Shown here one piece after another: positions 28,201 to 36,112 of a stretch of 64,000 nt of DNA. The DNA is from JAUWGC01 sp963753055 (GTDB lineage Bacteria > Bacteroidota > Bacteroidia > Bacteroidales > B18-G4): positions 310,001-374,000 of the forward strand of contig CAVWAP010000001.1 in the NCBI GenBank assembly GCA_963753055.1. The letters are read 5' to 3'. The notes beneath the pieces were generated by a model. The model was not told where the DNA came from and made no database searches. It saw only the letters and a program-made list of their open reading frames with translations. Numbering within the stretch: the stretch's first letter is position 1; each line of letters begins with the position of its first letter. The translations under genes were made by a program, and so were the position numbers.

Positions 28201-28293
28201 ATGAATATATTCAAAAGACATATAGTGAAGTTCGGGAGCTGCGAGGTTCTGTTTGGGGACGAAATAATGGATATTGGATTCGGTAGATTTTAG
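28201..28293 (+). CDS. Possible 30-residue peptide gene
   Basis: Short open frame MNIFKRHIVKFGSCEVLFGD... with a TAG stop, followed after 20 bases by two tandem strong terminators. Transcription of the region is therefore likely, but the reading frame may be chance and the product a small RNA. No known family. Confidence 0.3.
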   Translation: MNIFKRHIVKFGSCEVLFGDEIMDIGFGRF

Positions 28294-28312
28294 TTATAAA
28301 CGATATAATTGA

Positions 28313-28343
28313 AAACCCGGATCGATATGGTCCGGGTTTTTTT
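28313..28343 (+). terminator. Terminator 1 of a tandem pair
   Basis: Stem AACCCGGA/TCCGGGTT followed by seven T residues. Confidence 0.85.
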
Positions 28344-28355
28344 ATGCGGAATTGG

Positions 28356-28383
28356 AAACCCGGCCATATGGCCGGGTTTTTTT
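28356..28383 (+). terminator. Terminator 2 of a tandem pair
   Basis: Perfect palindrome AACCCGGCCATATGGCCGGG followed by a run of T residues. It shares the AACCCGG stem base with terminator 1, so the two probably arose by duplication. Confidence 0.88.
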
Positions 28384-28580
28384 GTACATGCAGGGTTCGA
28401 TATCCTGCAGTACCGCAGGCTCAGGGAAGGGCAATACGGGTCCTTCCCAAGGTTGGAGAATGGTTAAAGGCCATATACAGGAATCCGTTTGTCCTGTAAT
28501 GTATTGGGAAAGCTCCAATTTGATTAGCCGGGGTAAGTTTCCTGGATTGGTAAAACCCAATTCAGGAAATGAACCTTAGC
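28384..28580. other. Structured leader before two tRNA-like genes
   Basis: Contains a tRNA T-arm-like piece (GCAGGGTTCGATATCCTGC near 28389) and a hairpin GGGAAGG/CCTTCCC (about 28422-28450). No protein gene is convincing. It may be leftover of a larger tRNA or structured-RNA array. Confidence 0.4.
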
Positions 28581-28655
28581 GGATGGATAGCTTAACAGGT
28601 AAAGCATCGGATTGAATCTCCGGGGATGCAGGTTCAATTCCTGCTTCATCCACCA
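28581..28655 (+). tRNA. tRNA-Phe(GAA)-like, encoded CCA
   Basis: A full cloverleaf can be drawn: acceptor GGATGGA/TTCATCC, D-arm GCTT-AACAGGTA-AAGC with G18-G19, anticodon arm TCGGA-TTGAATC-TCCGG (GAA), T-arm GCAGG-TTCAATT-CCTGC, discriminator A and an encoded CCA. Odd points are a U at position 37, where a purine is nearly universal, and the encoded CCA, absent from tRNA-Pro in this window. These hint at foreign or mobile origin. Confidence 0.65.
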
Positions 28656-28657
28656 CT

Positions 28658-28731
28658 GTGTTCGTAACTTAATTGGTCAAAGCGCCTGAATATTAATCAG
28701 GAGACCGGAAGTTCGAATCTTCCCGGGCGCA
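28658..28731 (+). tRNA. tRNA-like gene with anticodon ATT
   Basis: Starts 3 bases after the previous tRNA. Acceptor GTGTTCG/CGGGCGC (three G-U pairs), D-arm ACTT-AATTGGTCA-AAGC with one A-C mismatch, anticodon arm CCTGA-ATATTAA-TCAGG, five-base variable loop, T-arm GGAAG-TTCGAAT-CTTCC, discriminator A. The anticodon ATT would read the Asn codon AAU with A at position 34, which bacteria do not normally use. It may be a decaying tRNA-Asn or a tRNA mimic; no CCA is encoded. Confidence 0.55.
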
Positions 28732-28778
28732 CAGGTGCAAAGTGCATCTTTTAATTGTTAAACAAAAACTGTATTGAG

Positions 28779-29279
28779 ATGAAATTTCACGAACTGGAAC
28801 AGTATGTTCTGGATGCAGAAAAGGCCTTTGAACAGGGATTTTACATGGGAGGTAAAGCTTACCTGGAAAGTGCTTTGACTGAAGAGCCTACTTATGGAAA
28901 AGCCCATAACCACCTGGGATGGCTATATCTCGCCCGTCTGGAGGACTTTGAAAAAGCAGAAAGGCACTTGAAGCTGGCTTTGAAATACTGTCAGAAATAC
29001 AGTGCCCCATATGCCCATATGATCAGCCTGCTTTTCGAATCAAAAAGGCTGGAAGAGCACGGATACCTGATTGCAGCGGCAATGAAGGTGCCTGGTATGA
29101 GCCATTCATTCCTTTATTCTGAAAAAGGTAAAGCTTTTGAAGTGAAAGGGAAATATACTCAGGCCATTAAATGGTACCGTAAAGCCATCAGGTGGAGTAT
29201 GGAAGAATCAGAGATCAGCGCCATCAGGAATTATATGAAAAGGGCGAAGAGCAAAAGGTGGCTGTTTCTGAATCTGTAA
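28779..29279 (+). CDS. Tetratricopeptide-repeat protein
   Basis: 166 residues from the ATG at 28779. Two to three TPR units are visible, such as GKAHNHLGWLYLARLEDFEK with AERHLKLALKY (about 47-80) and GKAFEVKGKYTQAIKWYRKA (about 122-142). No signal peptide, so cytoplasmic; TPRs mediate protein contacts. It begins 47 bases after the tRNA-like pair and is followed by a long hairpin (29287-29334). It is one of few intact genes in a decayed region. Confidence 0.8.
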   Translation: MKFHELEQYVLDAEKAFEQGFYMGGKAYLESALTEEPTYGKAHNHLGWLYLARLEDFEKAERHLKLALKYCQKYSAPYAHMISLLFESKRLEEHGYLIAAAMKVPGMSHSFLYSEKGKAFEVKGKYTQAIKWYRKAIRWSMEESEISAIRNYMKRAKSKRWLFLNL

Positions 29280-29286
29280 GTAGAAA

Positions 29287-29334
29287 TGATCCCGGATCTC
29301 TATAATATTTTAATGATATTATATCCGGGATCAT
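29287..29334. terminator. Long hairpin after the TPR gene
   Basis: Inverted repeat GATCCCGGAT...ATAATAT / ATATTAT...ATCCGGGATC with a short loop and no T-run. It may end transcription of the TPR gene. Confidence 0.5.
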
Positions 29335-29407
29335 TCATAATATAAATACCGGTTCTAGCCTGGATGCTTTCTATCCATAGATTCATTTTTTTTGCACTCC
29401 CAAATTC

Positions 29408-29472
29408 GGCGGGCTATTACTTTTCTATTCCTTGCGCCAATTGAAATCGGCGGGCTTCGCCGGACACGTCCG
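29408..29472. repeat. 65-bp repeat, copy 1
   Basis: Nearly identical to 33792-33856 (GGCGGGCTATT...TTCTATTCCTTGCGCC...GGCGGGCTTCG). The other copy starts inside the terminator stem of tRNA-Pro. Here it stands alone after the TPR hairpin, possibly marking a lost tRNA. Confidence 0.75.
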
Positions 29473-29476
29473 TTTT

Positions 29477-29513
29477 GATATCTGATTCATGAAAGCTGAT
29501 ATCTGATATTTGA
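29477..29513. repeat. GATATCTGATTCATGA palindromic micro-repeat
   Basis: The 16-mer GATATCTGATTCATGA followed by GATATCTGATATT. The same 16-mer occurs inside the coding region of the GEVED protein at 50128-50143. Related arrays lie at 33920-33962 and 47018-47031. Confidence 0.7.
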
Positions 29514-29584
29514 AGTGATTTTAAATTTTTTGGAACAAATCCTCATTTCTGGTATAAACATATATGAGGGACGAGGAAATACCC

Positions 29585-29701
29585 ATGTATGTTAATATCC
29601 TGCAATCAGAAATAGACCAGAGCTACTACTGTGGTCATACAAACGACCTGAGGCGAAGATTAGGTTATCATAACCGGGGACTTAATTCCGGAAATCGTTG
29701 A
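29585..29701 (+). pseudogene. GIY-YIG nuclease fragment
   Basis: Frame reads MYVNILQSEIDQSYYCGHTN then DLRRRLGYHNRG. This is the N-terminal half of the small GIY-YIG (UPF0213) proteins, with the second motif YCG instead of YIG. It stops after 38 residues where the 143-base repeat begins, as if the repeat or a deletion broke the gene. Confidence 0.75.
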
Positions 29702-29822
29702 ACACCTCAAAAAGGAAATCACTATTATTGTATCGTTCATCAAACCAGCAGATTAAGATGTTTTTGAAACCCAAATCCAGGTGTTCACTTTACTCCGGTT
29801 TCAGGTGTTCAGTTTGACCGGT
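29680..29822 (+). repeat. 143-bp repeat, copy 2
   Basis: Partner of 27925-28067. It fuses to the GIY-YIG fragment on the left and to a barrel-protein remnant on the right. Confidence 0.65.
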
Positions 29823-30397
29823 ATTTCCATTTATGGCGGATAAGCTATAGAAGTGGTCTCTTTGCAAACTATTACCGCTTACACCGCTCCAAGGCCTATA
29901 CTGTAAACCAGGACATCCCTTACCTGGATGCAATCATTCCGCAAGGGACTGAGATAGATGTCTTTTTCAATACAAATGTATTCAGCATTGGATACATGTT
30001 AACCATTGTAAATGATTCCAAATCATTTCTTGGTGGGTATTTTAATCTTTATCTAATGAATGTAAAAACCGGTGTAGAGGCCAAATCTATTTCATTTGAT
30101 GAAGACATAAAAGTAATTGCACCCCTTCCCAATTTTGGACTATTTGCTTTGTTTCAGGTCAATAAATGGTTAGGGTTCGAGGAAAAACTGGGCATGTTTT
30201 ACCTCCGATCGGATGATTTTAGTGGTAAAATTAATGATGCCAGTTTGTCTGCTACTTTTAAAGCTTATTAATGGATCTATGTAGATTTATCCTACAAAAC
30301 TTTCGATTTATCTGTATTAGTTGCATCAGATGAAATCAATACTACATTGGAGTATAATTTCAGAGGCCCCGGACTGGGCATTACTTTAAAATTCTAA
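29815..30397 (+). pseudogene. Outer-membrane barrel protein remnant with in-frame stop
   Basis: An open frame without a start reads RYFHLWRISYRSGLFANYYR onward through barrel-like strands, meets a TAA at 30269-30271, and continues in the same frame as WIYVDLSYKTFDLSVL... to a typical barrel end GLGITLKF and stop. Loss of the N-terminus and the nonsense codon mark it as a pseudogene. Confidence 0.7.
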
Positions 30398-30415
30398 TAA
30401 ATAGAATTCTAAAAG

Positions 30416-30526
30416 ATGACTTCAGAAAACAACAATCCATCAGCAAATATTAATACTTTTACTGATTACAATTTCAGCGGGCCTTCAGTAGGCTTGTTGT
30501 TCATTTTTAATAAAAGGATGATTTAA
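30416..30526 (+). pseudogene. Second barrel C-terminal fragment
   Basis: A short frame ends YNFSGPSVGLLFIFNKRMI, closely parallel to the YNFRGPGLGITLKF end of the preceding remnant. It looks like the tail of a tandem paralogue. Confidence 0.5.
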
Positions 30527-30545
30527 AATAAACTTAATACACAAA

Positions 30546-31496
30546 TGGATATTACCTACTATAAGGTCGCAAACGATACAATCATTCAAGCCGACCAGAA
30601 TATTAAACCTGAAGATTGGAAAAAAAAATAAATTGGATCGACATCCGTGCTGAAAACCGAAAGGAAGTGACTGATTATTTACAAGAACTGAATCTTTACA
30701 GTAATCTGCACGAATGTATTGAAAAGCCTGAAGAATACCCTGTTTTAAATACTTTTGAAAAAACGAATGTTTTAAACATTTCTATTTCCGATGCAGCGGA
30801 CATTTATAAAACTGATTATGCAACTGTGATCCTTGACAATAACTTGTTCATCACGATTGCAAGCAACTTAGATGATTTTTTTAATGCAAGTACCCTCTCT
30901 GTTTATAAGGAAAAGAAGTATACGTCACTAAGGAGTTTCTTGTTTTACATATTAGCAGTGAAGATCTTAGACCAAGAGTAATGCAAACTTGAGTATTGCA
31001 CGTAAACGACTTCAGGGACTTGAACATAAGCTTTCAAATGATCCTGAGAAAATTTCACAAAGGATATTAATGTACCTGTGAAAGGGATATAAATCAATTG
31101 TCAGATATTATCGAAGATCAGTATGTTGGATGCGAATTTCTCGATTCACTCAACACAGATAATCTCAGACAGGATGAGATTTGGCAAACAAGTAAAGTAA
31201 CAAAAGGATTTGAACCACTGGATAAAGCGACACTCAGGCTGGAATAGAAAGCAAAATCATTGCGTTTACAATATATGCTCATCCAACAGGAAAAATATAC
31301 GAGAAAGATCAATATTCTTACTATAATACAGGCTATTTTTGTGCCGCTTACATTTATTGCTGGTGTTTATGGCATGAATTTCATTAATATGCCTGAATTG
31401 AATTGGAAATTTGGCTATTTTCTCGTATGGTTTGTTTTTATTTTTTTGGCGGGAGCTTTACTTATTTATTTCTATAGAAAAGGTTGGTTTAATTGA
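30546..31496 (+). pseudogene. CorA-type magnesium transporter, multiply broken
   Basis: Pieces in different frames together make a CorA protein: MDITYYKVANDTIIQAD and KPEDWKKK, then a shift in a nine-A run (about 30617-30625), then INWIDIRAENRKEVTDYL to a stop at 30981, then ARKRLQGLEHKLSNDPEKI with a stop, and finally the membrane part with the signature YGMNFINMPEL (two C-terminal helices, stop at 31496). At least three lesions, so it cannot make a channel. Confidence 0.85.
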
Positions 31497-31517
31497 GATC
31501 TGGAAGATTTGTTAAGA

Positions 31518-32670
31518 TCAACTATCTAATTTTATCAGGAAACTGTTCAGACCACATACACTAATGTCTTCACTTAACTGATATTCTTCACTTTCCGGGA
31601 TTATCACACAATTCTTTACTGCACCGATATCATTAAAGGCGATTTTGTTTCCTTTGGTTAAGGTTGGTGCAGCTGAGAACTTTATCTCTATAGAATAAAT
31701 AGGTTTGGAAGATTTGGTTAATACCAGGTCGCATTGAGCACCTTGATGTGTTCGATAGAAATATGGCTCATAGGATGGTCCTGCAATTTGCAATATTTGT
31801 TCTATTACAAACCCTTCCCAGGAGTTCCCTTTTAAAGGATTCCCTTCCAGATCATCAGTAGATTGAATATTCAAGAGATTGTGTAGAATACCCGTATCAC
31901 GTAAATACACTTTTGGTGCTTTTACTATTCGCTTTTTTATATTGGGGTAAAATGGCTGTAATTGCCGTATCAAAAATGCATTCTCAAGAAAATCTATATA
32001 TTTCTTGAGGGTTGTGGAGCTAACGCTAAGTGACCTGGCAATATTCGAATAATTAATAACCTGGGCATTAACATGGGACAACATAGTCCACAAGTTTCTG
32101 ATGGTATTTCTGTTAATATCCAGTCCTAGAATAGGTAAATCAGTATTAATATAGGTTTTTATAAAATTATCCAGCCATTGTTGCCATATTTCAGTATCTT
32201 TGAAAGAAAAGCATCGGGAAATCCACCTTTAAACAAAGTTCATTTTGCGATGCATAGTCCAGTTCCAATAAATTAAACCCGGGGAGTTCAATATAGGCAA
32301 TCCTTCCGGCAAGTGATTGAGAAGATTGCATCAATAATAAAGGAGATGCTGAGCCCAATATAATAAACCTGCCTGGCTCTCTTTTCATATCAATCATAGG
32401 GCGCAGGACCGAGAATAATTCAGGCATAAGTTGAATTTCATCTATTATGATACATTTGTCCATATTGTTTTCAAAAAATAAAACCGGATCGCTCAGCTTT
32501 ATTTTGTCCCTGGGATTTTCGATGTCAATATAAACAGCTTCCTTATCAATCTTTTTAATCAGTTGTTTTGCAAGGGTGGTTTTCCCCACCTGCCGTGGGC
32601 CAATAATCCCTGTTGCAGGGAAATTGTTGACTGTATTCAACAGTTTTTGCTCAATTATTCGAGTTTTCAT
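31518..32670 (-). pseudogene. AAA ATPase with DUF4143 domain, frameshifted
   Basis: The N-terminal part (32191-32670) has Walker A GPRQVGKTT and Walker B CIIIDEIQ, and the C-terminal part (31518-32093) has the DUF4143 restriction-like end (GNSWEGFVIEQIL, SIEIKFSA). Between them the reading passes through two more frames (FKGGFPDAFLSK, then DTEIWQQWLDNFI and TDLPILGLDINR), so at least two indels lie near 32170-32230. The intact family has about 380-400 residues and is widespread but poorly understood. Confidence 0.85.
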
Positions 32671-32883
32671 AAAGACAAAAGTAAAGATTTATCATGAATA
32701 TGTCAAATATATATTGAAATATTCATGGACAATACAGATAAAGAAATCATCTCTTATTGAGTTAAACTAAGTTTAAATGGTATACATTCACCGTAAATCG
32801 AAAATAAATTATCTTTACAAACCAATCTAAAATCTACATTATTTTTGGATTTTGTTTTTTGGAATTTGGAATTTCCGAAGGAT

Positions 32884-32938
32884 CGGGATGTAGCCTTTCG
32901 GCTAGCTCAAGACAGGCTCCGCCAGATTAGCGCTCTTT
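32884..32938 (+). repeat. Degenerate tRNA-Pro-like piece with insert
   Basis: CGGGATGTAGC, then an insert CTTTCGGCTAGCTCAAGACA..., then GCCAGATTAGCGCTCTT, which resembles the tRNA-Pro D-arm GTCTGGTTAGCGTGCTT. Same split arrangement as at 33566-33632. Confidence 0.5.
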
Positions 32939-33010
32939 AAATTAATTTGAAAATACAGAACACAGAACACAGAATTGAAAATTTTATCGGAGGATCTTCT
33001 TAAAAAGCAA

Positions 33011-33035
33011 GTTTCACTTATCCTCTAAGTGAAAC
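33011..33035 (-). terminator. Hairpin beyond the FIST remnant
   Basis: Perfect 10-bp stem GTTTCACTTA/TAAGTGAAAC with a 5-base loop. On the minus strand it is followed by a short T-rich stretch, fitting a leftover terminator. Confidence 0.55.
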
Positions 33036-33040
33036 TTATT

Positions 33041-33207
33041 TCAAATCTTAATACCTTTTTTATTAAACACGTCAATTATTGCTTCACGGTCCTGCTTGAT
33101 GTATATAAAAACGATGCCCAGTGTGGGCTTGAAGCCGTCTGACAGGGCTTGTTCAAGGCAGATGATATTTCCTCTAGGGAACTTCCGTGAAGGGATTTGG
33201 TTTTCAT
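33041..33207 (-). pseudogene. FIST-domain protein N-terminal fragment
   Basis: Starts MKTKSLHGSSLEEISSALNK in one frame and continues in another as DGFKPTLGIVFIYIKQDREA, ending FNKKGIKI. This is the start of FIST signal-sensing proteins (...DGFKPTLAIVF...) with a frameshift and loss of everything after about 55 residues. Confidence 0.6.
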
Positions 33208-33485
33208 GATCAATTGATTAAAACTTTTCAGTTTTCGGATTTGTATCCTTATGAAGGTTCTGTTGCTGCTTCACAATGCATTTTTTAATTGGTATTTGAA
33301 TATTAGACAATAAACCCTAAAAATTGTTGGATTTTTGTTCACCATAGCGGGGGAATGTCCCTCGTTCACCAACTCTATATTGGCATTACAGCGGTTGATA
33401 TGGAAGCTTATTCAAAAAATTTAAAATTTCACCGAAAAACATTTAACTTTGCAAACCCAAATTGATTTTGAATTTTTTATTGAAT

Positions 33486-33520
33486 CGGGGTGTGGCCCTC
33501 GGCTTCGCTCGGGACAGGAT
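33486..33520 (+). repeat. tRNA-Pro-like piece
   Basis: CGGGGTGTGGC followed by CCTCGGCTTCGCTCGGGACA, in tandem with the next copy 80 bases downstream. Confidence 0.55.
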
Positions 33521-33545
33521 AGATGATTACTATCCAAAATTTCAC

Positions 33546-33553
33546 TATTTTTG
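33546..33553 (+). promoter_or_regulatory. Bacteroidota -7 box before a tRNA-Pro-like piece
   Basis: TATTTTTG, an exact TANNTTTG match, lies 13 bases before the tRNA-Pro-like start at 33566. That spacing would put the transcript start just ahead of it. Confidence 0.45.
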
Positions 33554-33565
33554 CAGTTCAATTAT

Positions 33566-33632
33566 CGGGGTGTAGCCCTTCGATCCCGATAGTTATCAGG
33601 ACTCAGGATAAACTCCGTCTGGCTAGCGTGTT
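33566..33632 (+). repeat. tRNA-Pro 5' half split by a palindromic insert
   Basis: CGGGGTGTAGC (tRNA-Pro positions 1-11 with one change), then an insert with an imperfect palindrome (TCCCGATAGTTATCAGGA), then GTCTGGCTAGCGTG, which matches tRNA-Pro positions 14-27 with one change. It looks like a tRNA-Pro half interrupted near position 12. Confidence 0.6.
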
Positions 33633-33697
33633 CTTTATATTATAAATTGTAAATCCTAAACTGTAAATTGTATATTTCCTCGGGGTGTGGCGCAGTC
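33582..33697. repeat. 117-bp dispersed repeat, copy 2
   Basis: Near-identical to 4767-4883. It ends within the first 17 bases of the intact tRNA-Pro, so one boundary of the repeat lies inside the tRNA D-arm. Confidence 0.85.
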
Positions 33698-33755
33698 TGG
33701 TTAGCGTGCTTGACTGGGGGTCAAGAGGTCGGGAGTTCAAATCTCCCCACTCCGA
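33681..33755 (+). tRNA. tRNA-Pro (GGG)
   Basis: Complete cloverleaf: acceptor CGGGGTG/CACTCCG (one G-U pair), D-arm GCGC-AGTCTGGTTA-GCGT, anticodon arm CTTGA-CTGGGGG-TCAAG with anticodon GGG, T-arm GGGAG-TTCAAAT-CTCCC, discriminator A; CCA is not encoded. Followed by a strong nested hairpin terminator. The 5' half of this gene is the source-like sequence for the dispersed pieces in the window. Confidence 0.95.
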
Positions 33756-33759
33756 CTTC

Positions 33760-33805
33760 GCCCGCCGAAAATAAGCCATGGGCTTATTGAAGGCGGGCTA
33801 TTTCT
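33760..33805 (+). terminator. Terminator of tRNA-Pro
   Basis: Nested stem GCCCGCC-GAA-AATAAGCC / GGCTTATT-GAA-GGCGGGC with a 3-base loop and a following T-rich stretch. Confidence 0.85.
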
Positions 33806-33856
33806 TTTCTATTCCTTGCGCCAATTGAAATCGGCGGGCTTCGTCGGACAAGTCCG
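33792..33856. repeat. 65-bp repeat, copy 2
   Basis: Partner of 29408-29472; begins with the descending arm of the tRNA-Pro terminator. Confidence 0.75.
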
Positions 33857-33919
33857 ACAATCATTTGATTAATCAAAGTTCCCCCGAACGATTCAGCGAA
33901 GTCACCAGGTCTTTACCAG

Positions 33920-33962
33920 AGATATCAGATAAACGATAAATGATAAACAGATATCTGATATG
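33920..33962. repeat. GATATCAGATAAACGATAAATG palindromic micro-repeat
   Basis: AGATATCAGAT and AGATATCTGATAT flank direct AAACGATAAATGATAAAC units, forming an inverted arrangement. Belongs with the GATATCTGAT repeats at 29477 and 50126. Confidence 0.6.
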
Positions 33963-34020
33963 TTGTCCAAATTCGTTTGAAGACTTACAAGAAGGGAGGC
34001 GTATAATGTTACTGTATTCC

Positions 34021-35055
34021 TTACCTGATCACAAACTTTTCAGTGAGGTGTTTTCCACAATCGCAGCTGATATGGGCAAAGTAAATGCCTGAGGGTAAAT
34101 TGCCGATATTGATACGTTCACTAGCGGCTCCATTTGTATGCTCAACAGCGGTTCGGTTGATCACCACCTGTCCAACCTGGTTCACGATCGAAATAGTAGC
34201 ACCTATGCTGGGTGAAATATCGAACTCAACCATAATATGGTCATCGGCCGGGTTGGGGGATACCCTGAGCCGGGATACAATTTCATCAGGCTGATCGCTG
34301 ATTCCCGTGACAACAGAGCTGTAATATGCTACGGTATCGGTGACCCCATAATAAGTATTGTTAAGGATCTCTATGCTAAAAAGGGGCGATTTTGAATTTG
34401 CCGCAAACCAGGAATACTGGGACCTGACTATATTAAAATGCTTAACATAGAATCCACCAACGAACACAGAGTCAATTTCAGTATCCACGGTTAATATTCG
34501 TAAGACGTTTGTATAGGTGCCTGACGGGATTATCAGCGTGCCATAAGCATCTGCCAACATCTCACTTTCAGCAGTCACCCTGACATCCGCCATTGAAGTT
34601 GTTACAACCCCTTTATAAGTGTCAAAGTATGTGTCCTCATATGTGAATGGAAATTTTAGAAAAGTCCTGCTGTCGCTGTATATCAACAGTGAAGGAAATG
34701 TTCCAGTTGTAGACTGGGAACCTAAATAATAATATCCATCTGTATTAGTCAGGACATATGTGAAGATGGTATCTCCCATGTTCAAAGCTACATTGGCCGA
34801 TGGAAATTCATTTCCGGCAGGTGCCTGTGCGGGGTCAATGGCTGTGATCTGACCTCCATAAAGTGTAATAAGTTCTGAAAAATCCCAGTTAGCATCAGGG
34901 CCGGTGGCGCCGGTTGACAGCCCGGTCGTAGCTACAAAATTAATATCGGTTACATCCCCTACCTGAGGAGCGTTTTGGGGGTATTGAAGCGTTGGCTGTG
35001 CGACAAGCGTCAATGTGAAAAATGCACAACCCAGGAATAAATAAAACTTTTTCAT
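34021..35055 (-). CDS. Secreted protein with T9SS sorting domain
   Basis: 344 residues from the ATG at 35055, giving a signal peptide cut near LVAQ. The middle (about 25-255) is a beta-rich domain I cannot name, with GATGPDANWDFSEL near residue 50, a motif common in uncharacterised Bacteroidota secreted proteins. The C-terminus is a type-A sorting domain (VSPNPADDHIMVEF, then LPSGIYFAHI and EKFVIR). Single leftward gene. Exported by T9SS; function unknown. Confidence 0.82.
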   Translation of the reverse strand: MKKFYLFLGCAFFTLTLVAQPTLQYPQNAPQVGDVTDINFVATTGLSTGATGPDANWDFSELITLYGGQITAIDPAQAPAGNEFPSANVALNMGDTIFTYVLTNTDGYYYLGSQSTTGTFPSLLIYSDSRTFLKFPFTYEDTYFDTYKGVVTTSMADVRVTAESEMLADAYGTLIIPSGTYTNVLRILTVDTEIDSVFVGGFYVKHFNIVRSQYSWFAANSKSPLFSIEILNNTYYGVTDTVAYYSSVVTGISDQPDEIVSRLRVSPNPADDHIMVEFDISPSIGATISIVNQVGQVVINRTAVEHTNGAASERINIGNLPSGIYFAHISCDCGKHLTEKFVIR

Positions 35056-35263
35056 AATCTTTGGGTTTGGTTTCGGGTAATTCAAAAATAGTAAATATTT
35101 ATATAGAATCAAAAGTATTTTCCGGAGATGTCAGGTTCCCCCTGCAAATTCTGGAGCCTGTGATCCACCTGTGCTGACCTGATAGCAATCGGAGAGGATG
35201 GATTTGTGTGATCGGAATTAGCAGTATTATAAGGGATCTAAAAAATGGGGAAAAGTATTAATT

Positions 35264-36112
35264 CTAAAGCAGTATTCTTATAGCCTTCTCAGGACATTGA
35301 GGATTAAATTTTATAATAGATAATTCTGGGCCATCGTGTGCAGCATTGAACGAAACCGTTTTCCCCAATTGTTGTTTCCAGAAACCGGTCAATCTTGTTG
35401 ATTCGTGAATGTGGCCATGAAGTGTTATCAATGGTTGTTTTTCTTCAATAAACCGTTTAATGGCTATGCTCCCCACATGAACATCCATCGGCACATGATC
35501 TATCATAATCCCATCAAGAGCAGCCCGGTCAAGATAAGTTTTATATGGAGGTGAGTGAAATAGAAAAATAGCATTTGAAATATCTTCATTTCCTGTTAAG
35601 ATAATCAAATCGTTCTTAATTGTGGCATACTCAATATCTTCTGTTATCTCCATTGTACGGAATCCTTCAGTTGGGGGTATACAACCAGGATCTACATGTC
35701 TGGAAACATCATATTTTTCCCAGTCTTTCATCTGGAAAGGGGTTGGAGGTACAAATGAATACCCAAAAACGGAATAATTATATAAAGGAAGTTTTTTTTG
35801 ATTCGCATAATGAAACAAGCCCTTATTACTTTCTTCTATGAATTTTTCTTCCTCATCTCTCGCATCATCATTTCCCAGAATTAAGAATATCTCTGGGTAT
35901 TTGCCTTTCAAAACCTTTTGGAGTTGACGGAGTTTTGGAAAAAGAAAATCTATTGTAAAGTCATCATAATTTTCTATTCGCTTCAAACCATGCGGCAACA
36001 AATCCCCTCCCATAAAAACAGCCCCAGGCCTCTCTTTTTCAATTTGATCAAACAACTTTTCATATTGGTCTACGTCTCCATGTAGATCTGAAACAAGGAA
36101 ACATCTGGTCAT
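35264..36112 (-). CDS. Calcineurin-like metallophosphoesterase
   Basis: 282 residues with all metal-ligand motifs: SDLHGD (Asp9, His11), MGGDLLPHG, LGNDD in place of the common GNHD, the later FHSPP, and GHIHES. Cytoplasmic, with no signal peptide. The GNDD variant still supplies the bridging Asn. Its start overlaps the stop of the nucleotidyltransferase gene by 4 bases (ATGA), so the two are translationally coupled; one may remove what the other adds. Substrate unknown. Confidence 0.87.
   Translation of the reverse strand: MTRCFLVSDLHGDVDQYEKLFDQIEKERPGAVFMGGDLLPHGLKRIENYDDFTIDFLFPKLRQLQKVLKGKYPEIFLILGNDDARDEEEKFIEESNKGLFHYANQKKLPLYNYSVFGYSFVPPTPFQMKDWEKYDVSRHVDPGCIPPTEGFRTMEITEDIEYATIKNDLIILTGNEDISNAIFLFHSPPYKTYLDRAALDGIMIDHVPMDVHVGSIAIKRFIEEKQPLITLHGHIHESTRLTGFWKQQLGKTVSFNAAHDGPELSIIKFNPQCPEKAIRILL

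Larger units (their letters stand above)
32671..33040. other. Spacer with repeats and no supported gene
   Basis: AT-rich; contains ACAGAACACAGAACACAG direct repeats (about 32954-32972), a tRNA-Pro-like piece (32884-32938) and a perfect hairpin (33011-33035). Confidence 0.5.
33208..33680. other. Spacer with promoter-like boxes and tRNA-Pro-like pieces
   Basis: No protein gene is visible. Two exact -7 boxes (TAACTTTG at 33444 and TATTTTTG at 33546) and two tRNA-Pro-like pieces (33486, 33566) precede the intact tRNA. Confidence 0.5.

Noticed and set aside
28389..28407. Third tRNA gene (T-arm-like GCAGGGTTCGATATCCTGC)
   Set aside because: Neither acceptor nor anticodon arms can be paired around it.
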